DNA of 64,000 nucleotides, taken from assembly GCF_007565055.1 (NCBI RefSeq), contig NC_044553.1:126874978-126938977 (forward strand), read 5' to 3'. This DNA is from Rhinopithecus roxellana. Its lineage: Eukaryota > Chordata > Mammalia > Primates > Cercopithecidae. Every line of letters starts with the position of its first letter. Position 1 is the stretch's first letter. The position numbers and the translations under genes are program-made. Shown here piece after piece: positions 46,556 to 56,866 of the stretch. The notes beneath the pieces were generated by a model. It ran no database searches and was not told the origin of the DNA. It was given only the letters and a program-made list of their open reading frames with translations.

Positions 46556-46835
46556 TGTTTTAATTTATAATGTTGGTTTAGCTATTCTAGCCCACACTCT
46601 ATCCATATATGTTTTAGAATTATTTCATCGAGTTCCGTGAAAGATCCTGTAGGGATTTAACCTGGAGTTGCATTGATTTTGCAGATTGGTTTGGTGAGAA
46701 ATGACGTCTTTCGTCTGTATTGCCTCTCCCTGTCCATAAACATAATTGTTTGCTTCATTTACTCAGTTATTCCTAGGTGACTTCTAGTAAAGTCTTCTAA
46801 TTTTTTCCATAAAAATTTTCACATTAGCATATTGA

Positions 46836-47309
46836 AATTTTGAGAGGAAGAGGAAACAAATGCTTAAGAAGTCATTAATAAAATATATTTTCATATACAA
46901 GTCGTAACTAAATATACCAATGTATGTAGCTTTGGTCATTTAAAGAAGTGGATTGGTGGGCATTTCTTGAGGGATAATTAGTCTTCAACTTGAGGAGTGA
47001 AAATATTTGGTCATTTATCACATGCTACCTAACACCTTCCTATGAAAGGAATCATGTTCATTCATTTAAGAGAGAAACCTTCCCAGTGTAATGTGGAGGC
47101 TGTCCTCAAGTCAGTGTATTACACTTGATCATTTCCATTCATGCTGAATCTAACAAGTCTATCTTATTTGTCTCTTTTTCACAACAAAGCTTTCCCAAAG
47201 AGTGGTCCAAATCTGTTCTTTCCCTTGTTAAAAAATGGAATCTTGTGTGGAATTTTTCTGCTGGGTTTGGTTCCATATGTGAGATTTTACTTAATAAACT
47301 GATAAGCAC
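46836..47309. other. Spacer, nothing recognised
   Basis: AT-rich unique-looking sequence, no supported frame. Confidence 0.4.
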
Positions 47310-47530
47310 ATAAGTGGCAGACACTAATTCCAAGTGCTGCAAAATACACAAGAACCCATTTCATCCGTAAAACAAGTCTGGGAGGCAAGGACTTTTATGA
47401 TCCCATTTTGCAAGTGTGGCACCTGAGGGGCAAGGGGTCTGAGAACTTCTGTGAGGTCCCACAGACAGAAAGTGATGAAGTGAGGCCTCACGCAGCAGGC
47501 AGGCCACCTCCTCCGCATGCTCCCTCCATC
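47310..47530 (+). mobile_element. MIR fragment
   Basis: The order ttttatgatcccattttgc, cacctgaggggcaaggggtc, gtcccacagacagaaagtgatg follows the MIR core (tgaggcacagagaggtt region) in sense. Confidence 0.7.
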
Positions 47531-48204
47531 CCTGACACGCAGCACATAGTGGAGAACATGGTGAAATGCCTGGTAATTTCTTTTTCATTTGCAGAACAGA
47601 AGAGCATATCGATGCTCTTAGGATTTTGAAGCTAGAGGAGATCAAAGCGCAGATCCTATGCAGCAGATGCTTTGCTCTATGGCCAAGGCTGTCATCCCCA
47701 AAAGAATGCGTGGCTGCCCAAGTGAAACAATGGGATCTAGTTGTATTTTATGTAGATAAATTTGATTTTTAAGAAAGAATTGGATAAATGCAATATAATG
47801 AAAGTATAACCAAGACACATGCTGATAAATGACAGGAACTTTGGGGAAACATTATGTTAAAAATGTCAGAAGATGGGATTAATTAAGGGAAATGGCCAAA
47901 ATTGTTATCATGTAGGGTCTAAGGAGGGTACACCTTGAAAATGACTTTTGGTATAGAGAAGGGTATGGAACATATGTAGAAATTATACAAAATAAATGCT
48001 AAGAAGTCAATTAAGTATTTTTTGTTAATTTTTTCTCAAATGAAATTTGTTACCTTTGTTTGGATTTTGAAAGGTTATTCTTTTGTTTTTGAGTCATATC
48101 TTTTTAAGAAACTTACTGTATGTACAAATGGGTTTCTTTCTATATCAATCTTAATATATCCAGCAAAAGTAATTTTATACTCAAGAATAAAATTGAATGC
48201 TGTT
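47531..48204. other. Spacer, nothing recognised
   Basis: Unique-looking AT-rich sequence, no supported frame. Confidence 0.4.
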
Positions 48205-48305
48205 TGATTTATTCATTCAGATATTTGCTCTGAGCAAGACTCTACCAGGCACTGAAATAGAAGGCCCTCAAGTGTATTCAATAAAGAATTTGATGAACTT
48301 ATATC
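48205..48305 (+). mobile_element. Possible L2 fragment
   Basis: The order ttcattcagatatttgctc, taccaggcactgaaatag resembles a common L2 segment. It is weak. Confidence 0.45.
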
Positions 48306-48339
48306 TGTATGGTTATATGGATGGTTCTTTTTGGCTTTC

Positions 48340-48915
48340 ATCATTTTAAATTGATATATGATAACTGTCCATATTTATGGGGTACAGAGTAACTTTTTTT
48401 TGAGATGGCTCTCACTCTGTCACTCAGGCTGGAGTGCAGTGGCACGATCTCAGTTTACTGCAACCTCTGCCTCCTGGGTTCAAGCAATTCTCCTGCCTCA
48501 GTCTCCTGAATAGCTGGGATTACAGGCACATGCCACCACGCCTGGCTAATTTTTGTATTTTTGTTTTTTTTTAGTAGAGAGGGGGTTTTACCATGTTGAC
48601 CAGGCTGATCTTGAACTCCTGACCTCAGGTAATCCACCCACTGTGGCCTCCCAAAGGGCTGGGATTACAGGCATGAGCCACCACATCCGGTCCCAGAGTA
48701 ATATTTGGACACATGTTTGCGATGTGTAATGATCAAATCACAGTAATCAGTACTTTCATCACCTCAAACATTCATCGTTTCTTTGTATTGGGAATATTCA
48801 AAATCTTCTCTTCTATTTGAAAATAGTCAATCAATTGTTGTTGATTATAGTCACCCTCTAGTGCTCTAGAACACTAGGAATGATTCTTCCTATCTGTGCT
48901 TTTGTACTCATTAAC
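48340..48915 (-). mobile_element. L1M 3'UTR, antisense, split by an Alu
   Basis: The left piece (48340-48393) has tttatggggtacagagtaac. The right piece (48693-48915) has gtgtaatgatcaaatcacag, cacctcaaacattcatcg, gtattgggaatattcaaaat and gattatagtcaccctctag. Both follow the antisense L1 3' end. Confidence 0.88.
48394..48692 (-). mobile_element. Alu (AluS-type), antisense
   Basis: Full dimer (gagatggctctcactctgtc to ggcatgagccaccacatcc). Flanks cagagtaac and cagagtaat form a short duplication of about 8-9 bp. Confidence 0.93.
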
Positions 48916-49160
48916 CAAACAAAAGAATATTCTTTATACATCAGTTTTTATCACCTATTAAGATTATAATGATTAACATAATTTGCAAATTACATAACAT
49001 TGAAAATCAATGGCCTGGGGCTCCTAAATATATGTACATAGTCTATCATATAATGTGATTTTTAAAATACAATGTTATAATATTTCAGCTTTCACTATAT
49101 ATATGTATAAAACTTACACTCATTTAAAAATATTATCAATTAATTTTCTCTATTTTATAT
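48916..49160. other. AT-rich spacer
   Basis: Highly AT-rich sequence between two L1 fragments; nothing else recognised. Confidence 0.4.
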
Positions 49161-49830
49161 TATAAAATGTATCATGTTTTTAATTGTGGTAAAATGGACA
49201 TAAAATTTACTACCTGAACCATTTGTACATATACAGTTGAGTGACAAGTGACATTAAGTGCATTCACAATGTTGTGCAGCGTCACTGCTGTCCACTTCCA
49301 GCACTCTCATCATCCTTACCCCAACCAATTAAGTACCCCAATTTTCCAGTCCCTTCCCCTCCATGATCCCCTTAAAAACCCTAGCGCAGAACTCCTCAAG
49401 GAGACAGATTTGAGGGTCCCTCCTGTCTCCTCACTCAGCCTCCCTATGATCATTAAACTCTTTCTCTGCTACAAACCCTGCTGTCTCAGTGTATTGGTAT
49501 CTTACTGTGCAGTGGGCATATGGGCCTATTGGTCCTGTAACAATATGAAGACTTGTGTACAAATGTTTCTTTAGGCCCCTGCTTTTGTGTCTTTTGGGCA
49601 TATACCTAGAAGTGGAATTGCTGGATCATAAGATAATCTCTTTTTAATTTTTTGAGGAACCACCATACTGCTTTTCATGGCTTCTGCTCCATTTTACATT
49701 CCCACAAACGGTGCATGAGTATTCCAATTTCTCCACATCCTTACTAACAGTGCTATTTTCTACTTTTTTTTGTATAGTAGCCATCCTAATGAATGTGAGG
49801 TGGTATCTTATTGTGGTTTTATGAAACATA
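49161..49830 (-). mobile_element. L1M 3' end, antisense, with an inserted LTR piece
   Basis: The left part has ttaattgtggtaaaatggac, acagttgagtgacaagtg and acaatgttgtgcagcgtc. The right part (from about 49546) has ttttgggcatatacctag, gtggaattgctggatcat, ccaatttctccacatcc and gaatgtgaggtggtatc. It is a different, older L1 than that at 48340. Confidence 0.85.
49350..49545 (+). mobile_element. Retroviral LTR 3' part, sense, inside the L1M
   Basis: The order cttaaaaaccctagcgcag, tcaaggagacagatttgagg, cattaaactctttctctgc, ctgctgtctcagtgtattgg and ending cctgtaaca is the 3' part of a primate ERV1-type LTR. Its left edge is uncertain. The 108-aa frame at 49248-49574 crosses L1 and LTR sequence and is not a gene. 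Confidence 0.65.
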
Positions 49831-50360
49831 TTATTTTAATCATCTTTGTTTCCTAGCTACCAGACACTCTTAGAAATATGAAAGAAGATAATTCTATAAA
49901 ATCATTGCATCTTAGCTAGTGTCTTAATGATAGCTTGAAATTCTCTTATTGGGCTAGGCCTTGAATCTAATTGTTTATTAAATTATTATCTAAAGCTCCA
50001 GGAGTTCTACCCAGTTTTCCTGGCCCAGTGAACCAGACAGTGCTGAACACTGGGGTAGACAGAGGGTAAGTTAATGTAGAGTCCACTTCACAAGATGTCC
50101 TGTGAGTGTAAGAAGTGACCTCCACTGTTATTTTAGGTCACATTTTTGCCTTGGTTCTCTTTAAACAGTCAAAACCAGTGGCATATACTGATCTCTCACT
50201 GCAGCCTTAGGAAGAGGCTATACTGTAATTAATTTTAAAAGAAAATCCAAATGGGCTTATGAATCCATGTGTTTTAAATTGACTAGCATGTTGTGAATAG
50301 ATTCAGTTCCCTAATCTTGAGTTCAGAGCACCCAGGCTATATTAGCCAGATTAATAAAAA
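49831..50360. other. Spacer, nothing recognised
   Basis: Unique-looking sequence between an L1 fragment and an Alu. Confidence 0.4.
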
Positions 50361-50368
50361 AGATGTCT

Positions 50369-50659
50369 GGCCAGGCGTGGTGTTTTACACCTGTAATCCC
50401 AGCACTTTGGGAGGCTGAGGCAGGTGGATCACCTGAGGTCAGCAGTTTGACACCAGCCTGGCCAACATGGTGAAACTCAGTCTCTACTAAAAATACAAAA
50501 AAGTTAGCAGTGGCATGCACCTGTAGTCCCAGCTATTTTGGAGGCTGAGGCTGGAGAATCGCTTGAACTCAGGAGGTGGAGCTTTCAGTGAGCTGAGATT
50601 GTGCCAGTGCACTCTAGCCTGGGCAACACAGCAAGACTCCATCTCAGAAAAAAAAAAAA
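50369..50659 (+). mobile_element. Alu (AluS-type), sense
   Basis: Full dimer from ggccaggcgtggtgttttac to a poly(A) at about 50648-50659. The duplication aaaaaagatgtctg flanks both sides. Confidence 0.95.
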
Positions 50660-51307
50660 GATGTCTGCCCAAAATGTGGCATATATTATTCCTAAGATTT
50701 GTATATGTAGGATTTAGGAAAGTTGTTTTAGTGTATACTTTTCAATCTAAGGTTTTAAAAGAGATTGTCATGAAATGCTGACTGGTTTTGAAAGTTTTGC
50801 CAATAATTACTTGACCTCTGTGGATTCTTGCATCTGTATTCAGTAAGTTAGGAAAACCAAAGGGCAGAAAATGGTGAAGGAAGAATAAGCCATGGATATT
50901 TGTTTTTTGTTCTATGTGCTGTTTCTGTTTTATGATTTCAAAAATAAAAGTACCAAAAATAAACAGAGCGCATGTGGCTGATGCACTGTTTTCTTGAAAT
51001 GACAATTAAAAATGTCATGCTGATTGCCAGGAAGACAACAGCTGTTCTGAATCTGCACATCCTTATCCACTCCCCAGCTGTCACTCAGGCCCCAAGGGGC
51101 TTGCAGGGGAGTCCTGAGTTCTCCTGCTCTCCTGAGGAATAATGGCTGCACAGTAGGGAGGGCAGAGAGCTATAGGTTTTAGATTCCTTGTTATTAAAGG
51201 TTGTATTTTTCTGTTAAAAAATCTGTTTTTATAATAATATGAATATTCAATTTTACAAAACAACGTGTATTACCTGGGAGATACTAGGGCTATTTTCTTT
51301 CTCTCTT
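50660..51307. other. Spacer, nothing recognised
   Basis: Unique-looking, AT-rich. Frames of 60-87 aa are unsupported. Confidence 0.4.
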
Positions 51308-51609
51308 CTTTTTTTTTTTTTTTTTTTTTTGTGATGGAGTCTCGCTCTGTTGCCAGACTGGAACGCAGCGGCACGATCTCAGCTCACTGCAACCTCTCCC
51401 TCCCGGGTTTAAGTGATTCTCCTGCCGCAGCCTCCCGAATAGCTGGGACTACACGTGTGTACCACCATGCCTGGCTAATTTTTGTATTTTCAGTAGAGAC
51501 GGGGGTTTCACCATGTTGGCCAGAATGGTCTTGATCTCTTGACTTCGTGATCCGCCTGCCTCAGCCTCCCAAAGTGGTGGGATTACAGGTGTGAGCCACC
51601 ACACCTGGC
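51308..51609 (-). mobile_element. Alu (AluS-type), antisense
   Basis: Poly(T) of about 21 at the left, then a full dimer (gatggagtctcgctctgttg to gtgtgagccaccacacctgg). Confidence 0.93.
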
Positions 51610-51835
51610 CTAGCTTTTTTCTTCTTTCTACTTTATCTTGGAAAGTAAGAGAAATGATTAGACCACTAAGTAAAATGCCATTTTTCCCAGGAGAAGTGAA
51701 AGGTGGGCCTGACCTCCTCCATGCCCACTTCAGAGCCCCCAGGATCATTGGGTACCATGGTAAGTGCCAGAAACACTGTTAGGGAAGTCAGAGATGGAGA
51801 TTTGACCTCAGTCTGGCCATTATGTACCAGTCACT
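51610..51835. other. Spacer leading into the 71-bp repeat
   Basis: Unique-looking sequence. Confidence 0.4.
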
Positions 51836-52048
51836 CACATCTGTTTCCCCATCAATAATCCAGGAACAGTAAGAGTATTGAAGAAGGTGTGGTGGGAGAT
51901 GGAGGTCACATCTGTTTCCCCATCAATAATCCAGGAACATTAAGAGTATTGAAGAAGGTGTGGTGGGGGATGGAGGTCACATCTGTTTCCCCATCAATAA
52001 TCCAGGAACAGTAAGAGTATTGAAGAAGGTGTGGTGGGAGATGGAGGG
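51836..52048 (+). repeat. Triple tandem repeat, 71-bp unit
   Basis: Three units start with cacatctgtttccccatc at 51836, 51907 and 51978. They contain ccaggaaca and gaagaaggtgtggtgg and differ at only a few positions (acagt/acatt, ggagat/gggggat). The 66-63 aa frames across it are not genes. Confidence 0.97.
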
Positions 52049-52689
52049 AGGCTGCAGGCCTTTCCTTCAGTGGGCACTTGGCAAACACTGTTTTCTTGTA
52101 TATTTGGGGAGATCCACTGTCCTCTGCAGGACTCTTACCCACAGGGAACTGATGTGCTAGGCCTCCTTCCTGCCTGGCTCTCTTTCTCTCTCCCAGTCCT
52201 TCCCAGCCTCTTCTTTTCCTGAGACCTCCCTCTTCCGAGACATGGTCCTTGACTATAGTCAAACAGCAGTCACAAAATGAGCAGGGTGTATACCCTGACC
52301 CAGATATGCTGTGACTCTGAGTGACAGCAGTGGTTCCAAGGCCTCTGTTCTCTTTCCTGTCTTTGTAGTCACAGCAAACACAGAGCATTCCTGGGTGCGA
52401 TATTTCCCCTCTCCAGGCTGCTGTGTCTGTGAGGACAGGACCCTCAAAGCACCTTCTTCAGTTCAGGACACCGGATGCTCAATAAAGAAATTGTGATTGG
52501 ATTGATATGTATGTCTGGTTTTGTAAGAGTTAAAGGGGAAGTGGAGTTAAAAAATGTTAAAATGCTTTTTTCCCCCTTTAGCCAAAGCCCTGCTTCTGAT
52601 AACCAAGAAATCCATCTGACCATGTTTCTATGAAGGGTGCCTTTGTTAAGGCTGAGTCCTAATCTTGAAAAAATAGAGTAGGAGAAATA
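52049..52689. other. Spacer, nothing recognised
   Basis: GC-moderate, then AT-rich sequence. The 160-aa minus frame at 51906-52388 partly lies in the 71-bp repeat and has no recognised domain. The stretch at 52475-52495 (gatgctcaataaagaaattg) looks like an L2 or MIR 3' tail. Confidence 0.4.
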
Positions 52690-52940
52690 GGCACACATTT
52701 AGGTGAACAAGCATTAAAGGTGTGAAGTCCTGGGTTCAGGTCCCGGGTCTCTAGCTCTAGGTCTTCCACATACATCTTTGTGATCATAAGTGAGTCAAGA
52801 AAACTTCCTAAGCTTGTGTTTGCAAATCGAAGCAAGAGCAGTGGCCTGGGAGGGTGGTTTTACCGCTTGAAAGAGATGATACCCAGTGAAGCCCTTTGGG
52901 GTGTGAAGCTTTGCAGATGCATGTGAGGGATGACTAAGGG
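52690..52940 (+). mobile_element. Possible MIR fragment
   Basis: The order gtgaagtcctgggttcaggtc, taagtgagtcaagaaaactt, gcgaag-like and ttgaaagagatgatac-like blocks loosely follow MIR. Weak match. Confidence 0.4.
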
Positions 52941-53687
52941 TATCAATCACGGGCCCTACTCCTGACGGGAAGATGTGACCTGAGGCGAGAGGTTTACTGT
53001 GGCTATAATCCTCATTCTGTGACTCTGTGACTGAAGGAACATTTCAGCTCAGCAGGAAGCCAGAGTTTTATCCACACGGCCGGCGCCAGTGGAGGCAGGG
53101 GGACTGTGAGGCCAGCCACCACGAAGGGCTTCATTTGTTAATATCTGGGTTTCTGATGAATCACGGAAGCGAGCTGGAACCACATTGGGTGCGAAGAGCT
53201 CTATTGTTTCGTGAAAGTCTCAGATGCGCCTGTGATTTCCCGCACAGTGTAATCTTAAAATGGGTATGTATTCGTTTCTCCCTCGTCTTTGTACATAAAG
53301 GACTGTGTTCTAAATTAGAAAAACCTAATATGCGCTTAACGAGATTGCTTGGGGGATTGCACACCATGCCATGAAATGTTTTAATGGAGTGTTCAGGAGA
53401 GTCAGCCGTAAGATCTCTCACTTCGGTCTAATCGAGAAAGCTACCAGGTGCAAGCAAACATTTAGCTTGCAAAAAAACAAATGAGAACAGGAAGAAAAAT
53501 GCAATATTCTATAAAATCATGTATTGCTGACCTGTATTCAAATAAACACCTTTGATTGATTGATTTGTGATTGTATTTTTTCCAATTTTTTTGTCCTCAG
53601 CCCTTTGTAATCACCTGTAAATATATTCGGGAGTTTTAAGGAGATGATGTGATAGAAAAGGTTGGAGAGAGAATTCCATGCTTATTT
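52941..53687. other. Spacer with unusually many CpGs, candidate conserved sequence
   Basis: At 53040-53440 I count about a dozen CpGs (for example ggccggcgcc, ggaagcgagc, cgtaag, cggtctaatcgag) in otherwise AT-leaning, non-repetitive sequence. It contains aataaa near 53541. No frame above 115 aa and no known repeat. Confidence 0.4.
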
Positions 53688-53997
53688 ATTTTATTAGTAT
53701 TTTTTATTTTTTAGAGATGGAGTCTCAGCTCTGTCACCCAGGCTGGAGTGCAGTGGCCGGATCTCAGCTCACTGCAAGCTCTGCCTCCCATGTTCATGCC
53801 ATTCTCCTGCCTCAGCCTCCTGAGTAGCTGGGACTACAGGTGCCTGCCACCATGCCCGGCTAATTTTTTTTGTATTTTTAGTAGAGAAAGGGTTTCACTG
53901 TGTTAGCTAGGATGGTCTTGATCTCCTGATCTCGTGATCCGCCTGCCTCAGCTTCCCAAAGTGCTAGGATTACAGATGTGAGCCACCGTGCCTGGCC
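53688..53997 (-). mobile_element. AluY-type, antisense
   Basis: T-rich tail (attttattagtatttttta), then a full dimer (agatggagtctcagctctgt to gtgagccaccgtgcctggc). Perfect duplications tccatgcttattt at 53675-53687 and 53998-54010. Confidence 0.96.
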
Positions 53998-54010
53998 TCC
54001 ATGCTTATTT

Positions 54011-54994
54011 TTAATCAGGATCTGCGGTGGGTCTTGCAAGTTCTGACTCTCACCTTGAGCAGTGCAAGGCACTTGGGGCATGTACAGGGTCCTTGTCTTA
54101 CTGTGATGCGTTAGGGTTGAAAACCGTTTCCCTTTGCTCACATATTTTCTTCCCAAAGGAATTACATTTTTGTGCAACTGGTCATTGATCTAAAGATTAA
54201 AAGGAAAATAAAAGCACTAATCTTGAAATTGTTAAAGGTACAAAAATAGTTCCTGCAGGAGAGACACACAGGCTATGATACTTCTTTAACACTGAAAATT
54301 ATTCCCACAAACTCCAGCTGGGCGCTCAGCTGGTTTCTGCGCACCGAGAGCTCACATCTTCAGGGATCAAGTTCAAACTGCTTGCATTTATTATGCAAAT
54401 GTATATTGTGGCCTTGGCCTTGATCTACAAATAAAAGGAGGTTGCTAATTAAAGCAAAAGTCTTAGTGAGAAAGCAGAGCCAATTAAATTTATATACAGC
54501 AAATGAAACATCCATGTCTAGCTATATCTTAAAAAAAACCCCAACAATCCAGAATTCAAGAATGTTAAAAAATGACATGGAAAACTCCATACACTTTTGA
54601 GACAAATTACACGACGACTGGCTTCACACTGAGCACATCTACCCTGTTTCCAGCGCGGCCGCTATTCCTCTTGACTCCTCACTTTCTCCATCATCCACAC
54701 CATGGTCAGCCCTCAACACCTGAGCCTCAAAGTCAGACCTATCTTTGATACCACATTTCCCCATCTCTCCAAATGTCAGCAGTTGCCATAAGTCTATTCT
54801 CCTTTCAAGTTTTAAGAAAAATGATGAAAAGTTCTGAAAATACCACATGAACTTGAGGTGTTTATAAATGAGGCTATTAAGAATTCAAGCAAGAAAATTG
54901 AAATGGTTTGATGATGACAATGCCAAACAAGAGTCTGATTGAAATGAAGCTTGAAAATTTGTTTAATCCAGGTCCTGGTTTACAGGAAATGACC
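54011..54994. other. Spacer, AT-rich, homeodomain-type motifs
   Basis: Non-repetitive sequence. Around 54386-54500 it contains an octamer-type attatgcaaat and taattaaag and ccaattaaat motifs. No supported frame. Confidence 0.4.
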
Positions 54995-55035
54995 AAATAA
55001 ATTTTTTCAAAAAAAAAAAAAAAAAAAAAAAAAAA
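54995..55035 (+). repeat. AATAAA followed by an uninterrupted A27
   Basis: The aataaa at 54995-55000 is followed 8 bp later by 27 consecutive A (55009-55035). No L1 or Alu body precedes it, so it may be the tail of a retrocopied transcript or a grown A-run. Confidence 0.8.
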
Positions 55036-55485
55036 GGCCAAAATGCCAGCCGGAGAGAGGTAAGAGCTAAGAAAGTGGGGCCAAAGGAGGTGAAGAGGGA
55101 GAACTGGAAGTTATCTTAGGCCATAGGAAGAGTTGGGGTTTTAGGGAGGAGGAGCACAGCTGCTGGCAGCCCACTGTTTCCCAGACAGGGAGGAGGGGTC
55201 CCTGAGGGGCGGCCACAGTCCAGGGGATCAGGGACCCCACTCACAGAATGACACATGCTGGTGCACCTCACTTGGCAGGAGGACCCCCACCAGGTCTCCC
55301 TGCTGAGGTGCTGAGAGACTCCCCAACAAGCTAGTATGGACATTCAAAATAAGACAAAAGAATTAGAAGAAAGCATACCCTAAACATATGAGGGACTATC
55401 ACATGCCATGAGAGAGGGTCCCCTAGCAAAACAAACACAAGAATTGACACCTAAGGGGACAGAGGTGACAGGCTCAACCTGTTGT
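55036..55485. other. Spacer, nothing recognised
   Basis: GC-moderate sequence. It may include eroded L1 5'UTR, but I cannot support that. Confidence 0.3.
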
Positions 55486-55499
55486 TCTCATGGACAGAT

Positions 55500-56866
55500 G
55501 ATCAGAGATGTTGAGCTTTTTTTCATGTGTTTGTTGGCCACATAAATATCTTCTTTTGAGAAGTGTCTGTTAATGTCCTTTGACAATAGGATTGAACAAT
55601 AGGATTGTCTTTTTCTTGTAAATTTGTTTAAGTTCCTCATAGATTCTGGTTATTAGATCTTTGTCAGATGGATAGATTGCAAACATTTTCTCCCATTCTG
55701 TAGGTTGTCTGCTCACTCTAGTGATAGCTTCCCTTGCTCTGCAGAAGGTCTTTAGTTCAATTAGATTCCATTTGTCAATTTTGGCTTTTGCTGCAATTGC
55801 TTTTGATGTTTTTCATGAAATCTTTGCCTGTGCCTATGTCCTGAACGGTATTGCCTAGATTTTCTTCTAGTTTTTATTGTTTTGGATTTAACTCTTTAAA
55901 TCATCTTTAGTTAATTTTTGTATAAGGTATAAGTAAGGGTTCTAGTTTCAATTTTATTAAAAAGGGAACCCTTTCTCCATTGCTTGTTTTTGTCAGGATT
56001 GTTGAAGATCAGATGGTTGTAGATATATGGTCTTCTTTCTGAGATCTCTATTCTGTTCCATTGGTCTATATGTCTGTTTTTGTACCAATACCATGCTGTT
56101 TTGGTTACTGTAGCCTTGTAGTATAGTTTGACATTGGGTAGAGTGATGCCTCCAGCTTTGCTCTTTTTGCTTAGGATTGTCTTGGTTATACGGGCTTGTT
56201 TTTGCTTCCATATGCATTTTGAAGTAGTTTTCTTTCTAATTCTGTGAAGAACGTCAGTAGTAGCTTTATGGGAAGAGCACTGACTCTATAAATTATTTTG
56301 GCAGTATGGTCATTTTCATGATGTTGATTCTTCCTATCCATGGGCATGGAATATTTTTCCATTGGTTTGTGTCCTCTCTGTTTTGCTTGAGCAGTGGTTT
56401 GTAGTTCTCCTTGAAGAGGTCCTTCACTCCCTTGTTACCTGTATTCCTAGGTGTTTTATTCTTTTTGTATGAATTGTGAATGGCAGTTCCTTCATTACTT
56501 CACTCTTGTTTTTGTATTGTTGGTGCATAGAAATGCTTGTTATTTTTGCACATTGATTTTGTATCCTGAGACTTTGCTGAAGTTGCTTATCAGCTTAAGA
56601 AGCTTTTGGGCTGAGATGATGGGATTTTCTAGATGTAGGATCGTGTCATCTGCAAACAGAGACAGTTTGACTTCCTCTCCTCCTATTCAGATATGTTTTG
56701 TTTCTTTCTCTTGCCTCATTGCCCTTGCCAGGGCTTCCAACACTATATTGAATAGGAGTGGTGCAAGAGGGCGTCCTTGTCTTTGCTGGTTTTCAAGTTG
56801 AATGCTTCCAGCTTTGGCTGATTCATTCTCATATTAACTGTGGGTTAGTCATAAATAGCTATTAAA
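55500..56866 (-). mobile_element. L1PA-type ORF2 segment, antisense
   Basis: The order gagctttttttcatgtgttt, gacaataggattg, tcccattctgtaggttgtc, ccattggtctatatgtctg, cctccagctttgctcttt, atccatgggcatggaat, gattttgtatcctgagac and ggagtggtgcaagagggcg is central-to-late ORF2 in antisense. The 3'UTR and poly(A) are missing at the left. Frames are broken. It leads directly into L1 5'UTR sequence. Confidence 0.93.

Larger units (their letters stand above)
44085..46835 (-). mobile_element. Old L1 (L1M/ME-type) ORF2 3' region, antisense, split by a younger L1
   Basis: The left piece (44085-44413) has ttaatctggaatttactc, ttccactgatctatgtcaat and ttgcatagctttataac. The right piece (about 46556-46835) has ttggtttagctattctagc, tttagaattatttcatcg and ggagttgcattgattttgc. 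The two join in order once the insertion at 44414-46555 is removed. Confidence 0.85.
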
